The notes under the pieces: model-generated
Seen by the model: only the letters and a program-made list of their open reading frames with translations
Databases searched by the model: none
What the model was told of the DNA's origin: nothing
Part shown: piece by piece, positions 11,272-21,916 of the stretch
Layout of the letters: each line of letters starts with the position of its first letter
Numbering within the stretch: position 1 is the stretch's first letter
Made by a program: the position numbers and the translations under genes
DNA from: Guillardia theta CCMP2712
Taxonomy: Eukaryota > Cryptophyceae > Pyrenomonadales > Geminigeraceae
Reading direction: 5' to 3'
DNA length: 64,000 nt
Assembly: GCF_000315625.1 (NCBI RefSeq)
Contig: NW_005434661.1
Location: forward strand, 174,878 to 238,877

Positions 11272-12867
11272 TTAGCTTGAAAAATTCATATCAGAATTTC
11301 CCTTCTTGAACACAAAATCCTGCGAGGCGGTCAAGACGAGAGAAAAGGAGGGGAGAAGTGCAGAGGACACCTGCTTTCTTACACGCCCGCCATCATTGAT
11401 CGCCAGTGTCATCACACCAAACTTGAGTTGTGCCTTCCATTTGTTCTTTGTCCGACTCACCTGCAACATTTCCAATCAGAAATCCTATTGCACCTTGACC
11501 GATTGTACACGACCTTCTCATACTGACACAGTATTAGATTGTGAGTCGAGTTCGCCACATCATCTTCTTCGTCATCGTCATCGTCCTCAGACCCCAGCTC
11601 CTCTTCTTCATTCGCCCCCTCATCCCCCTCCTCCTCCTCGTCATCGTCTGCCAGCTCTTCAGAAACCTGAAAGTCTCCCAGTGTACAGCTCCATTCATAC
11701 CGCCATCAGATTCTCCATCCTCGCCAACCCGTCGACGCTTGATCGGGCTTGACCCAGCCCCGTCCGTTTGTTCAATGACAATCGTACAAGCCTTCAGATC
11801 TCGCGTTGCACTCGAGCTCTTGCCCGTCTTTGCCCCCTGAAACGAACGCTAATCACCCCTGGTCGCTCACTATGAGGATTTTTCTCACCCCCTCCTCACT
11901 TGATTCATCCTCAGCGCTTTCTGAAAAGATTTGCAGGCTTGTGTCTGCTCCATCAGTCTGCGGGAAGCCTGTGTCTCTCCGCATGTCCAGCGGGTAGCCC
12001 TGAGCATCATGCTGCATAAGAGGAGGGCAGGCGGCGACATACCCTCCCAGCATGCTGCCCCCGGCAAGATCTGTTCGAACATGTGTTCCATACGCATTGA
12101 GCTTCTCAGTCCATAGCTGCAAACAAGCATCAGGGCCTCAATCACCATACGTTTTGAAATCAGAAGATCCACTGAGGTTGATAAACATGGTAGGGAAAGT
12201 AAGGAGGAAGAACAAATCTGTCTTGACGGCAAAGAGACGGGGCAGGGGATAAATGGTCCACAACAGCACTTCTTTATCTGACTCGTCAAGCCCTCACACT
12301 CGCTCTCTTTTTATGAGAGCACGCTGCTAATGCGCCCTAGCAAGCACCAGACCCCCTAATGCATTCAGCTTGATGAATTGAGCCCTTATCATCTCATGGT
12401 CACAGTCACAACCATGCAACATATAACTCTGCGTGGTATGATAGGCAATGCAACTAGCATAGTCAAATGCAAAAGCATCGTGATGTTCGGGAAAAACCGA
12501 TCGAACTGAAATGATCGTTGAGACATTTTCAGCAACAATGACAAAGGCAGACAAAGGATGGGTAACGAACAGCAACTCGACTGCATCTCTCCTCTCAGAC
12601 ACTATCAAAGATGTCGTATTTGAAGCCAGGCTGAAACCGCCTACAAGGTCTCCTCAATCCTTCCAAATAGGCCTGATCCACACAATTTACCCCTTGCCCC
12701 CCATCTCCCTCTCTTCTGCCGTATCATGATTCAGGCCTCACCCTTTGGAGCTCAGAAAGCACGTTGGTGTCCATTCCTTGTCCTATGAACTTGTTCCTTG
12801 ACTCTTCCATCACGTCGCCCATGATTCGCCCGTAGATCTCCGCCATCTTCGTTGGGAACTGCGCCAT
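11272..12867 (-). CDS. Transcription factor IIA large (alpha/beta) subunit
   Basis: Six exons (12867-12742, 12116-11871, 11836-11701, 11656-11514, 11460-11383, 11319-11272) encode 258 aa, and every phase agrees. TFIIA stabilises TBP on promoter DNA. The N-terminal helical domain reads MAEIYGRIMGDVMEESRNKF then VLSELQR|LWTEKLN, the four-helix-bundle signature. The middle is a variable linker with a basic IKRRRVGED patch. A long acidic stretch (ADDDEEEEGDEGANEEEE) precedes the beta-barrel domain: NLILCQYEK|VSRTKNKWK, FGVMTLAINDGGR|DFVFKK, matching the canonical ICQYDK...KNKWK...GGRDYVF. Intron 1 (625 nt) is the longest intron of the gene. Start at 12867 because the ORF upstream has only an improbable basic extension. 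Confidence 0.93.
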
Positions 12868-14056
12868 TTCCACCAGCCGAGGCTTCCTCCGCCCCCTGCA
12901 GGCACCCCTACCCAATCATTTCCACTACCCCCTCATATTTTCTCGATTCAACCTTTATCACTACCCACCCTGAAAGAAAAAGAGCGAATCACTTCTTTGG
13001 GGGTTATCATATATGTGAACTTTACTATTATGGATACTAATTGATAAACTCCTATACTCAACCACATCAACTAAACCCTAAACCTCACTACCCCTTTACA
13101 TCTCAAACTAAAGTACCCACCCCGATAATATTGATTGACAGTACCCCTACCCTTTCAAATAGAGTTCCTGGTCCTCGAGGACCCTCTTCCCCTCACTTGC
13201 CACGACTCCCGAGTCATTCGCAGTCATTCGCTGCCGCACTGATGATCAATGATTCGCCGCCGGGGCCGGTGGCCCGGCCGGCCTTCAACGTTGAACTTCG
13301 GAACGCCGCTCTCACCGGGCGAGGGCCGGGTGCCGCCATCACTCGCTTAGGACCGGCCGGGCCGCTGCCACGACTGGTACAGATATGCCAGTTTAGGCTT
13401 GCCAGTATACCACACGGCGTAATTTTCCTGACTTCTGCTAGGGCCGGGGGCAGCCTTCAAGTTGCCAGCCTGATCACCCCGGCTCAGGCTTCGAGTCTAA
13501 TCCATGTCGTAGATACATCAGCATCATGGCATGATATTCAGTTCCATGTATTGTTGTACAGACAAGTAAAGGGTTCACACCACATGTTGCCTGATCACAG
13601 ATCTGTTTCACAGTCTGCTCCTGCAAGTCCGCCAGGCTGGTCAAGTTATTGACCCGTTGATCACGCTGCCTTGTCCAAGACTCCACTCCAAGCAGACCTT
13701 GCCGAAGAAGCCTTCAAGGGGTACTGAAGTACAACGCCTTACCTCTTGGCTTCGTATCAGAGCCCTAGCAAACCGGACGGGACAGCACTCAAGGCTCAGG
13801 GCTTAGCCTTGATCTCCAAAAGTCAGACCAAGCACTCTCAAAAGGACTAAGAAGAGGAGCAGAAGCTTGTAAGAAGCCGAGCTAGAGCTCGCACGAGGCG
13901 TGTTTGCTCGTGCAGCAAGGAGTTTGTTGGAGAGATTCCCTGCTGCCCCATTCCCTTTTTAAGCCTCATGACCTGATGATGGGCGCTTCGCTCCATGTAG
14001 AGATGCATAATGCAGTCTTTTGACCGGTTAGGAAACAAAACCCTTCGCTTGCCGAC
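12868..14056. repeat. Intergenic repeats: C-rich block and GC-rich island
   Basis: 12900-13170 is C-rich, AT-punctuated sequence (ACCCC and one CTAAACCCTAAACC, telomere-like). 13240-13400 is a GC-rich island full of GGCCGG and CCGGCC words that resembles islands near 28.9, 33.1-33.4, 58, 59.9 and 61.9 kb. 13400-14050 has no supportable gene. The long + frame at 13041-13652 crosses both repeat types and is rejected as coding. Confidence 0.6.
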
Positions 14057-14749
14057 CTACTGGACCTCCTGCAAGACTTGCCGGAAGGTTGCGACGATCT
14101 CTCTCTCGGAATCTCTTGTCTGAAAGACATGGCTGTCGTCACAGACATGGATAGAAGAGCCCGAGCTCCTCAAGTGCGTCAGTTGATACTCCGGGCAGAA
14201 GGGATCGCCGTTTGCATGGAAGACGTGCACAATTGACGGCGACGCAGAGAATGCAGGCAGAGGGATCCATGCAAACTTCGCCATGGCCTGAATTGTCGGT
14301 GCAAGAATCAACGTTGGCCCATTCCAGATCTTTTCCGAGAGAAGCCAGCAAGCAATCCCTCCTCCCCAGCTGAAACCAACCACAACATCACAAGGGTTTT
14401 CTCGGAGATATAATGAAGCTGCTGCAATGCACCGCCTGATAGAGTATCTCACAAACAGTGAAATCAACACTCTCAGAACAAAGATTGTTCCAACACAGAC
14501 AGCTAAGTACGAGAATATCTTCTCAACAGAGCTCAAATCCTGGCCTTTGATCATGGTGAGCATCCAAGAAACCAACACCACGAACGCTACGATCACGGCA
14601 AGGTAAGGATTGAACCAGCACATTAGACCAACAGGTGGGGTGTGCATAGGCAGCTGGTAGAAGTCGCACGATGAGCGGCATGCCTGCATGACGGCAGTCA
14701 ATGGGCCATCAGACCATCCCCCGAGCACAAGCGCCGTTCTCCTCGCCAT
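14057..14749 (-). CDS. Membrane-anchored alpha/beta-hydrolase-fold protein
   Basis: Intronless, 230 aa, ATG at 14749. It starts with a core beta-strand (TALVLGGWSDGPL). Two hydrophobic segments of about 20 residues follow (AVIVAFVVLVSWMLT and LAVCVGTIFVLRVLISLFV) and are likely membrane spans inserted in the fold. The nucleophile elbow is VVGFSWGGGIA (Gly-x-Ser-x-Gly). Candidate acid and base are the Asp in HANGDPFCP and the His in CDDSHVF, in the right order for a Ser-Asp-His triad. Substrate is unknown; lipase/esterase-like or dienelactone-hydrolase-like activity is possible. It is divergent from the ABC-F gene with about 160 bases between starts. Confidence 0.8.
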   Translation of the reverse strand: MARRTALVLGGWSDGPLTAVMQACRSSCDFYQLPMHTPPVGLMCWFNPYLAVIVAFVVLVSWMLTMIKGQDLSSVEKIFSYLAVCVGTIFVLRVLISLFVRYSIRRCIAAASLYLRENPCDVVVGFSWGGGIACWLLSEKIWNGPTLILAPTIQAMAKFAWIPLPAFSASPSIVHVFHANGDPFCPEYQLTHLRSSGSSIHVCDDSHVFQTRDSEREIVATFRQVLQEVQ

Positions 14750-14911
14750 GTTTGTTGTGGCTACCCGACTACCGTTTCAATGTCGGTTACGTGATAGTGC
14801 AAAAGACGGTTATCACATAACGGATGGGTCTTTTTGCCAGGGGGCCGATCGGATCCATGCAGTGAATTGAGGATGGGGGTAACGAGGAAGAGGAGCGCAG
14901 AAGCACGAGGC
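14750..14911. promoter_or_regulatory. Short divergent promoter region
   Basis: About 160 bases separate the hydrolase start (14749, minus) and the chosen ABC-F start (14912, plus). In-frame alternatives for ABC-F exist at 14873 and 14834. A single compact promoter probably serves both genes. Confidence 0.4.
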
Positions 14912-17900
14912 ATGGCTGATTCCCCATGCTTCCCTTGCTCTGTCCTCTCCAACATCAGGACCAATGTCTTCTTCAAGATCTCCGTGCTTGCCATCTTGTG
15001 CTCTTGCCCTGCCCTACTTGCAGGGATCCCTGCCGGCGATGCGGCTGTGCAGGTGTCTGCGACCATTGGAGGGAGAAAAGGGGTAACGTGGAATATGCAG
15101 GCAAGGCATTTCTCATTGAAGCACTTGGAACATTTTCATGCTCATAGACCGGCCTATTCTCTGGGACTGAGAGGAGGTGGGCCGAAGAAGAACAAGGGGA
15201 AACCAAAGGGTCCCCCGGCAGCCAAGAAGGCTGATGCGAAGCAGGTGAGAGCTCTATCTCAACACTTGTGTTAAGTCTCTAAGACACTCCTCCTACCAAA
15301 GGCCTCAGAGAATCTCGATGTCTCGGATCTGAAGAAGGCTCTGCTAGATGACACCCTCCCTGTGGTAACAGGGAACCTTGAAAGCCATGAAGGCTCGAGG
15401 GACATCAAGATCGGAAGCTTCTCCCTAGAAGTGTACGGCAAGGTAAGAGATAGTAAAGATTGGCAGACTCTGATCTGCTTCCAGGTTTTGATTCAAGACA
15501 CCACCATAGAATTGAACTACGGAAGGAGATATGGTTTGCTGGGAGCCAATGGTGTGGGGAAGACTTCTTTCCTCAAGGCCCTGGCTGCCCGGCTGGTTCC
15601 GATCCCCGAGTTTCACGACATCTTCATCCTGTCAGAGGAGGCGAAATCTACCAACATGTCGGCACTGGAGTACGTCGTGGCGGCTGCTGAGCATGAGGTG
15701 AACCGCCTTGAGAAGAAGGTCGAGGTCATCATCGAGCAGCATGGCCCAGATGCAGGTGCTGGTGGACGAGGCGGTGGGGGATTTCCTGCTCACCTCCTGC
15801 TTCCTGTTGCAGATGAACTGCAGCACATCTACGACCGCATCGACTCGATCGGGCCTGCCACCCTCAAAGTCAGAGCTGGGAAACTGCTGGCGGTACGATG
15901 GATGCTTGCAAGTTGTCTGTGTTTCTGATCACCATGGTGCCTGCCTGCTGTGCTGCAGGGCCTTGGATTTGATGCCGAACGCATGGCAAAACAGACCAAG
16001 GACATGTCGGGCGGGTGATCATCTGGCGGGTGTGGTTCGACCGGGCTGAGACATGTTGGCAGGTGGAGGATGCGAGTTGCGCTTGCTGAAGCTCTGTTTG
16101 TGCGGCCATCGATCCTCCTGCTCGATGAGCCGACAAACCATCTTGACTTGGGATCTGTTGTGTGGCTGGTGAGCAACGACGAGAACGAGAGAGACGAGGT
16201 GGAGAGAAAGGTCATGTTAGGCTTAGACTGTGAATGTGGACACGGATCGGGTTACGGTCTTTTTGCGATAAAAAATGAAGGGAGAGGTTTTGAGTGGAGG
16301 CAAGCTCAGAAAAATTTGTTTGTTGCATGGAAAGATTCAAAGGTCTTTTGGGCTGACCCGCATGCCAGGAAGACTATCTGTCCCGTTATGATTCCATCTT
16401 GGTCGTCACTAGTCATTCTCAGGCATGAAGACTCCGTTTGATTTGATGTGCTGATCTCCACTCCTCTCTCAGGATTTCTTGAACGGAGTGTGCACCAATA
16501 TCATGGAGCTGCGCCAGATGAAACTCACGTATTGGACTGGAAACTACGATCAGGTGAAAATACTTTGGGGTTCTCGGGCCGGTACTTGACAGACGTTTTG
16601 TTCAGTTTGTGAAAACAAAGACTGAGCAAGAGGCAAATCAGGTATGAGATCTTGTCATTAACCTCCCTCCCTCCCTCCCTTCTTCCCTCCCTTCTACCCT
16701 CCCTTTCTCATTCACTCACTCACTCACTCACTCACTCACTTCACTTCACTTCTGGACCTTGTTTGCCCACTTGCACTGCTGGTCTCATGAGATTTGCTAC
16801 AGATGAAGCTCTACTATAAACAGCAGGATGAAATCAAACACATGAAAGAGTTCATTGCGTCTTGCGGTCTGATGGCTTCTCCCAAATCCATTTCCAGCGT
16901 CTCATCGCATCCTCAGGCACCTACGCGAATCTTGTAAGGCAGGCCAAGTCACGTCAGAAGGTCTTGGACAAGATGGAGGAGGTCAACACTTGCTTACCTG
17001 CTGCTTTTTTTCCCGGAGCATCGCACGTGACATGAAGTTGCTGACGAGAGGTGGCAGGATGGTTTGATTCAGCCTGTGGTGACGGACAAGAAGATCAAGA
17101 TCGAATTCCCACAGTGTGACAAGCTCGTCCCTCCCGTCATCGCCTTCACCGACGTTGCCTTCTCCTACTCTGGCAAGCCCGAAGACTACCTGTATGAGGT
17201 GAGGAGGGGAAAGAGAGGAGGAATGAGTGAAAGAGTAATGAGCGGGGAAGGAGAAAACGAGGAGGTACTTGCCTTGAAATACTTACTATGACACTTTCCT
17301 GAAGAATCTCAACATCGGTATCGATTCGGACTCTCGAGTTGCCCTTGTTGGTCCCAACGGCGCGGGGAAGTCAACCCTTTTGAAATTGATGTGAGTTTGG
17401 AGGAATGAAGGAGGCAGGGAAAGTAGGGAAAATCAAAGGGGAGAGAAAGGAGGACAGCAAGGGAGAGGAAGGAGCGCAAGAATGACGACAGGGAGGGAGA
17501 AAGACCGACAATTACAATTAGCAGCAAGAAGAAACTCATTCATCTTGAGCTTATTGGTCGTTGTGGGTTGTCACTCGTCACAGGTGCGGGAGGCTCCATC
17601 CCTCCAAGGGATCCATAACAATCAAACATGGCACCCGCCTTGGAGTCTTCGACCAGCACATGGCAGAGAAGGCAAGACTTAGTTTGATCTACTCTCTCTC
17701 CGTTTTCCTCTCCCTCTTCCTCTCCCTCTCCCTCTCCCTCTCCCTCTCCCTCTCCCTCTCCCTCTCCCTCTCCCTCTCCCTGTTCCGCACTATCTGCCAG
17801 TCTGGCTTATCTCTGCTTCTTTGAGTCTGAACTCCCTATATCCTTGCTTCCACCAACTCCAGTGACATCCATTTCTTCTTCCTACAGTTGGATCTCGACC

Positions 17901-19005
17901 TCTCTCCTATAGAATACATGCAGGCAACTCCACTCCTCCTGGTTTCCCTTGCATCTGATTATCCTCGGCAGAAACGTTTCCCTGGAAAGTTCAAAGACCT
18001 GCAGGTACTGCCTTCGAGATGACCCTTCTCCTTCTCCCTCCTATCTCACTCTTCCCCCAATCGCTCTCTCCTCCTCCTTCTCTCCCTTGTCCATTTCCTT
18101 ACATCCTTTGTCCAGGACTGGAGGACAGCAGTCGGTCGCTTTGGGGTGACGGGAAAGCAGCAGATGGAGCCTATCAGGCAAGCCAGCAAAGAGACTTCTT
18201 CTTCCTCCTCCTCCTCCACCACCACCACTTCCTCCTCCTCCTCTTTTTCCTCCCTCCTCCTCCTCCTCACTTTCCTTCCTCCTCCTCCTCCTCCTCCTCC
18301 TCCTCCTCCTCCTCCTCCTCCTCCTCATTTTTCCTCCTCTCTCCAGAAAGATGTCAGATGGTCAGAAGCGCCGCGTCGTCTGGGCGGAGCTCTGGCTGAT
18401 GTCACCCAACATGCTCCTCCTTGACGAGCCCACGAACCACTTGGACATGGAGTCCATCGATGCACTCGCAGGTCCTCACGCCCTTGCTGCCTTTCTTGCT
18501 CCCTGCCTTGCTGCCCTTCCTGCGCTTCCTCGTTCTGCCTCGCGCTGCCTTCTATGACAACTTCCTTTATCTTCCGTGCTGACCGGCTGCCTGTAGAGGG
18601 AATCAAGCAGTTCCAAGGAGGCCTGCTCCTGATTAGTCATGACTTCCGTCTGATCGATCAGGTAAGGGGACGAGATAGGAGGAGGCGGTGTTGAGGTTTC
18701 CTGCAGGTGGCGCAGGAAGTTTGGGTATGCGAGAAAGGTGTCACAAAGTGGACCAAGGTTGGGACCACCCTCCTCCTCCTCCTCCTCCTCCTCCTCCTCC
18801 TCCTCCTCCTCCTCCTCCTCCTGGTGCCCCTGCCCCTGCCCCTGGCCCTGCTCTTATTCGTTTTAGCATCCCTCTTACTTCTGCTCCTGCCAACCAATCC
18901 CCCCTCCCCCGGCCCCTGCTTTCTCGTCTGATCGTGCATTAGGGGATCCGCGAGTATAAGGAGTTGCTGAAGGAGCAGATGCTTGAAGCGCAGAAGGGGA
19001 GCTGA
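14912..19005 (+). CDS. ABC-F ATPase (ABCF2/GCN20 type) with N-terminal signal/anchor
   Basis: I reconstruct 21 exons and about 678 aa: 14912-15244, 15302-15442, 15485-15755, 15813-15892, 15959-16014, 16063-16168, 16369-16422, 16473-16553, 16606-16641, 16803-16866, 16917-16981, 17058-17198, 17305-17390, 17584-17671, 17888-17923, 17972-18004, 18116-18177, 18347-18471, 18597-18661, 18707-18757, 18943-19005. All phases agree. ABC-F proteins bind ribosomes with two ATPase domains and no membrane domain. Domain 1: Walker [10 protein letters not shown], signature [15 protein letters not shown], Walker [12 protein letters not shown]. Domain 2: [38 protein letters not shown] and FPGKFKDLQ are ABCF2-like. 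Unusually, a hydrophobic segment ([17 protein letters not shown]) and then [14 protein letters not shown] precede the core, suggesting entry into the secretory or plastid route. Four introns require GC-AG splicing (16423, 17672, 17924, 18178). Confidence 0.9.
17698..17780. repeat. (CTCCCT)n microsatellite in an ABC-F intron
   Basis: Tandem CTCCCT hexamers inside the intron 17672-17887. It is intronic and non-coding. An ORF of Ser/Leu repeats across it is an artefact. Confidence 0.9.
18278..18327. repeat. (CCT)n microsatellite in an ABC-F intron
   Basis: About 16 CCT triplets shortly before the acceptor at 18346. It doubles as an extreme polypyrimidine tract. Confidence 0.9.
18772..18822. repeat. 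(CCT)n microsatellite in the last ABC-F intron
   Basis: About 17 CCT triplets in the intron 18758-18942. Confidence 0.9.
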
Positions 19006-19315
19006 GCTTGCTTGAATGTCGGCTCCCTCGTTGCTTCCTCGTCCCGTGTGCCTTCCCGCAAGTTGCATGTCTTTATGTCAGATGTAGTGCATGTTCCCGA
19101 GGGAATGTCGCTCAAACTTGTCAGAACTTCAGTGCAAGAAAGCGTGTTGGTCAAGGGAGGGATGGAGTTGGGGTGTTGGATATGATTTAGCTAATCGAGT
19201 TTCTAGTCTATACATGCCATGGAAGAGTCTGACGACAGGTACATCGAGTCGTACACGTTAGGAATGCCATCAGCAGCACCTGAAAGACTTGTCTGCTCCC
19301 CGAGCATGCTCACGC

Positions 19316-21101
19316 TCAAAGGTCCTTCCTCATCAGCCGCATCGCGATCTTGCTGGTGAAGTCATAGTGATTGAGCTTGCGGTGGAACGATTGGCAGGAG
19401 CTGTAAACCTTGTAGGCGTCCACCTCGATCAGACCCAGGACGCTGCACAGGACCCTGAAGGGCAGTGGCTCCGGCGTCCGCGTCCTGGGGATCCAAAGGA
19501 TGTCCTTACTCAGAAGTGTCTGGGACTGCATGATCATCGCCGCGTTGAAGTATGCCTCCATCATGCCATCGGGTCCTCTCACTTGAATCTCCTCCCGCCA
19601 TCTCCCCGTCAACGGGTCTATCTTCCTCCTCCTCTTCTCGCTGTTCAAATTTTCTGCCCTCGTCGTTTTGAATGTGGAGATCAATTTGAAGACCCCCGCG
19701 CCCGTCCGCTGCGCATTCTTCCATGCATGCCCGTAGATTCGTCTCTCCTTCCCCTCAACCTCGACCTGAAGCTCCACCGTCTTGGTTTCTCCATGAGGAT
19801 ATTCCCCGCTCCATGCAGCATGCTGAAGGAACCGCATGGGAAAACCATGGCGCTTGCGGATTGCACCGTTGAAGAACGTGTTCCGTTCCAGGAGAGCGCG
19901 GGCGGGCGACAGAAGCGTAGTCGACGTTGCTGTAGATGATTTGACCCCGATCGAGATGCTCCTCAGCCAGCCGCAGGACGCACTCTGTGTGAGAGTACGT
20001 CGTAGGCTGGGCCGAGAGCTCGAACTTCAACCCGAGCCCGTTGGAACATTCGCCCAGCATGTTGAGCTCGAAGTCCATCGGAGGAACGCTGAGGTTTCCA
20101 TGAGAGTACTGCAAGGAAGATGTCAGCTGCTGAGCAACTGTGTTGCTCCACCCTCCCCTCACCTTCTCCATTCTCGTCCTTGGTGCCCGGATCTTTGCCA
20201 CAAACAGCTCCGTCCCAGCGCTGATCGTCCGCTTTCGAAGCTCATTCAGCGCATCGATGAGCGGCCGGATCTGCTCATACTCGTCGGTGCTCTCGGCAGC
20301 AGGAGGACAGAACCTCAGGTGCTGTTGCCACAGCTCGAACCGCTTGCGGTTGACTGCGAACCTGTTCTCAAGGTCTAGAGAGGGGATCAACTTTCGGCCT
20401 GAACTCTTCCACATGTCTTGGGCTCTGCCGTAGGGATGGATGCTCCTGGCGTACAAGGACCCCATGAATTGCAAGACTTCAGTCACCGTGAAAGGCTCGG
20501 CGTTCGCAGGTAGAGTCGCGTTTGTCCAGACCAGACAGCTCCCTGTCTCCTCCTGACCGAAGAAGAAATCCCAGGGAAAGAGCAGCTTCAAACAGTCCAT
20601 CTCTGATCTTTGATCGGCATGGTGCAGAGTTTCAGGCCAGTTCACGATCGTCTTCTTGAACCCATAACCGTCCGATTCCCGTTGGTCGACGTCAATGTGC
20701 TTGTCGCAGAACTTCCAATTCCACACCTGGTTGCCCCAAGAGCACTTGAGGAGATCATGGTCAGCCGGCTCCTGCTCCAGATCGGAATCGCAATAAGATG
20801 CGTCAGAGTTGTCATCCTCTTCGGCATCTTCAGACCCATCCAGATCCTCCGATTGCCCACTCTCATACTCAAGGCCCTGGCTCTCTTCGTCGGGGCCAGC
20901 CCATTCCTCCCCCTCCAGCGATTCCCCGCTCTTCGAGGCGTCCTCATCTTCGTCGCTGTACTCCATCTCCTCCTCTTCGTCGCTGTACTCCATCTCCTCC
21001 TCTTCGTCGCTGTACTCCATCTCCTCCTCTTCAACATCTTCGCTCTGGTCTCCCTCTGACTCGCCTGCATCCACGTGTTCCGCGGGCAGTATCCTGACCA
21101 T
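19316..21101 (-). pseudogene. piggyBac-type transposase-derived gene with a frame break
   Basis: Starts at ATG 21101 with three tandem EEEEMEYSDE-type acidic units, then an acidic Ser-rich region. The body resembles DDE_Tnp_1_7 (piggyBac) proteins: FTVTEVLQFMGSLYARSIHP, NRKRFELWQQHLRFC, YEQIRPLIDALNELRKR, then (after a likely 54-nt intron, 20162-20109) VPPMDFELNMLGECSNGLGL, IIYSNVDYASVAR, NTFFNGAIRKRHGFP and a C-terminal VLGLIEVDAYKVYSS, ending at 19316. Near 19900 the frame shifts by one base within a GCCCGCCCGCGC run, so two ORFs must be joined. The usual SIDE Asp and GGVD Asp positions are not Asp here. I infer a dead or domesticated transposase. A sequencing error in the C/G run could explain the shift. 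No terminal inverted repeats were identified. Confidence 0.7.
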
Positions 21102-21206
21102 TCTTCAATCTGCCCGTCCCCGGTGGGGCCCCTCATCCCCGCTCAACCCGTATGATTTTACAAGGGCTTTCCCGCCAACTTTCAACAATGATGCCCTTCC
21201 AAAAAC

Positions 21207-21560
21207 AGGAGGAAGGAGAAGAGAGGAGAGGAGAGGAGATGAAGGGAGGGGAGGGGAGGGGAGGGGAGGGGAGAGGAGGAGAGGAGAGGATAGGAAAGAG
21301 GAGATGGAAGGAGGGGAGGGGAGGGGAGAGGAGGAGAGGAGAGGGGAGAGGAGGAGAGGAGAGGAGAGAGGAGATGGAAGGAGGGGAGGGGAGGGAGGTG
21401 AAAGGAGAAGAGGAGAAGAGGAGGAGAGGAAAGGAGAGGGGAGGGGAGGGGAGGAGAGGAGAGGAGATGAAAGGATCAGGAGAGGAGGGGAGGGGAGAGG
21501 AGAGGAGAGGAGAGGAGAGGAGGAAACGGGAAGAGAGTGAGAGGGAAGACGAGAGGAGGG
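21207..21560. repeat. Homopurine GGAGAG tract
   Basis: About 350 bases of GGAGGGGAGGAGAG-type purine sequence between the divergent transposase-like and WDR90 genes. Long frames on both strands are composition artefacts. 21561-21916 holds no recognised gene and leads into the WDR90 start. Confidence 0.9.
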
Positions 21561-21916
21561 AGGGAAAGAAAATGCGGGAGACAATTGGAGCACGGAAAAA
21601 CCATAGCAGAGGCAACATGAAAGAAGAAAGCAGAGCGAGGAAATTGCCATAGATCCAGCAGGGACAAAACCATTGTGGAGCCAGGAGGGATATTGTTTGG
21701 GAGGGAAGGAGGAGCAAGGTGCTGTACAATAAACTGGGAAGAGACGAAGATGATGGACAAGCGAAGATTGCCGGGGGCAGAGATATGAGGGTGTAATGAA
21801 GTTAGAAGCAAAGATAGCCCTGCAGTACCCAGAGTAAAGTTCCATGAGAACTGATGTGTTCCGATTGCAGGAAAATGTTTGCCGTGTAGGGCGAGGGAAA
21901 GAGGCTTACCAGAATC

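Noticed and set aside
12327-12608. 93-aa minus-strand ORF
   Set aside because: Lies inside the 625-nt first intron of the TFIIA gene and shows no recognisable features.
13041-13652. 203-aa plus-strand ORF
   Set aside because: Runs across a C-rich block and a GC-rich island; no domain, no codon character, and starts in repeat sequence.
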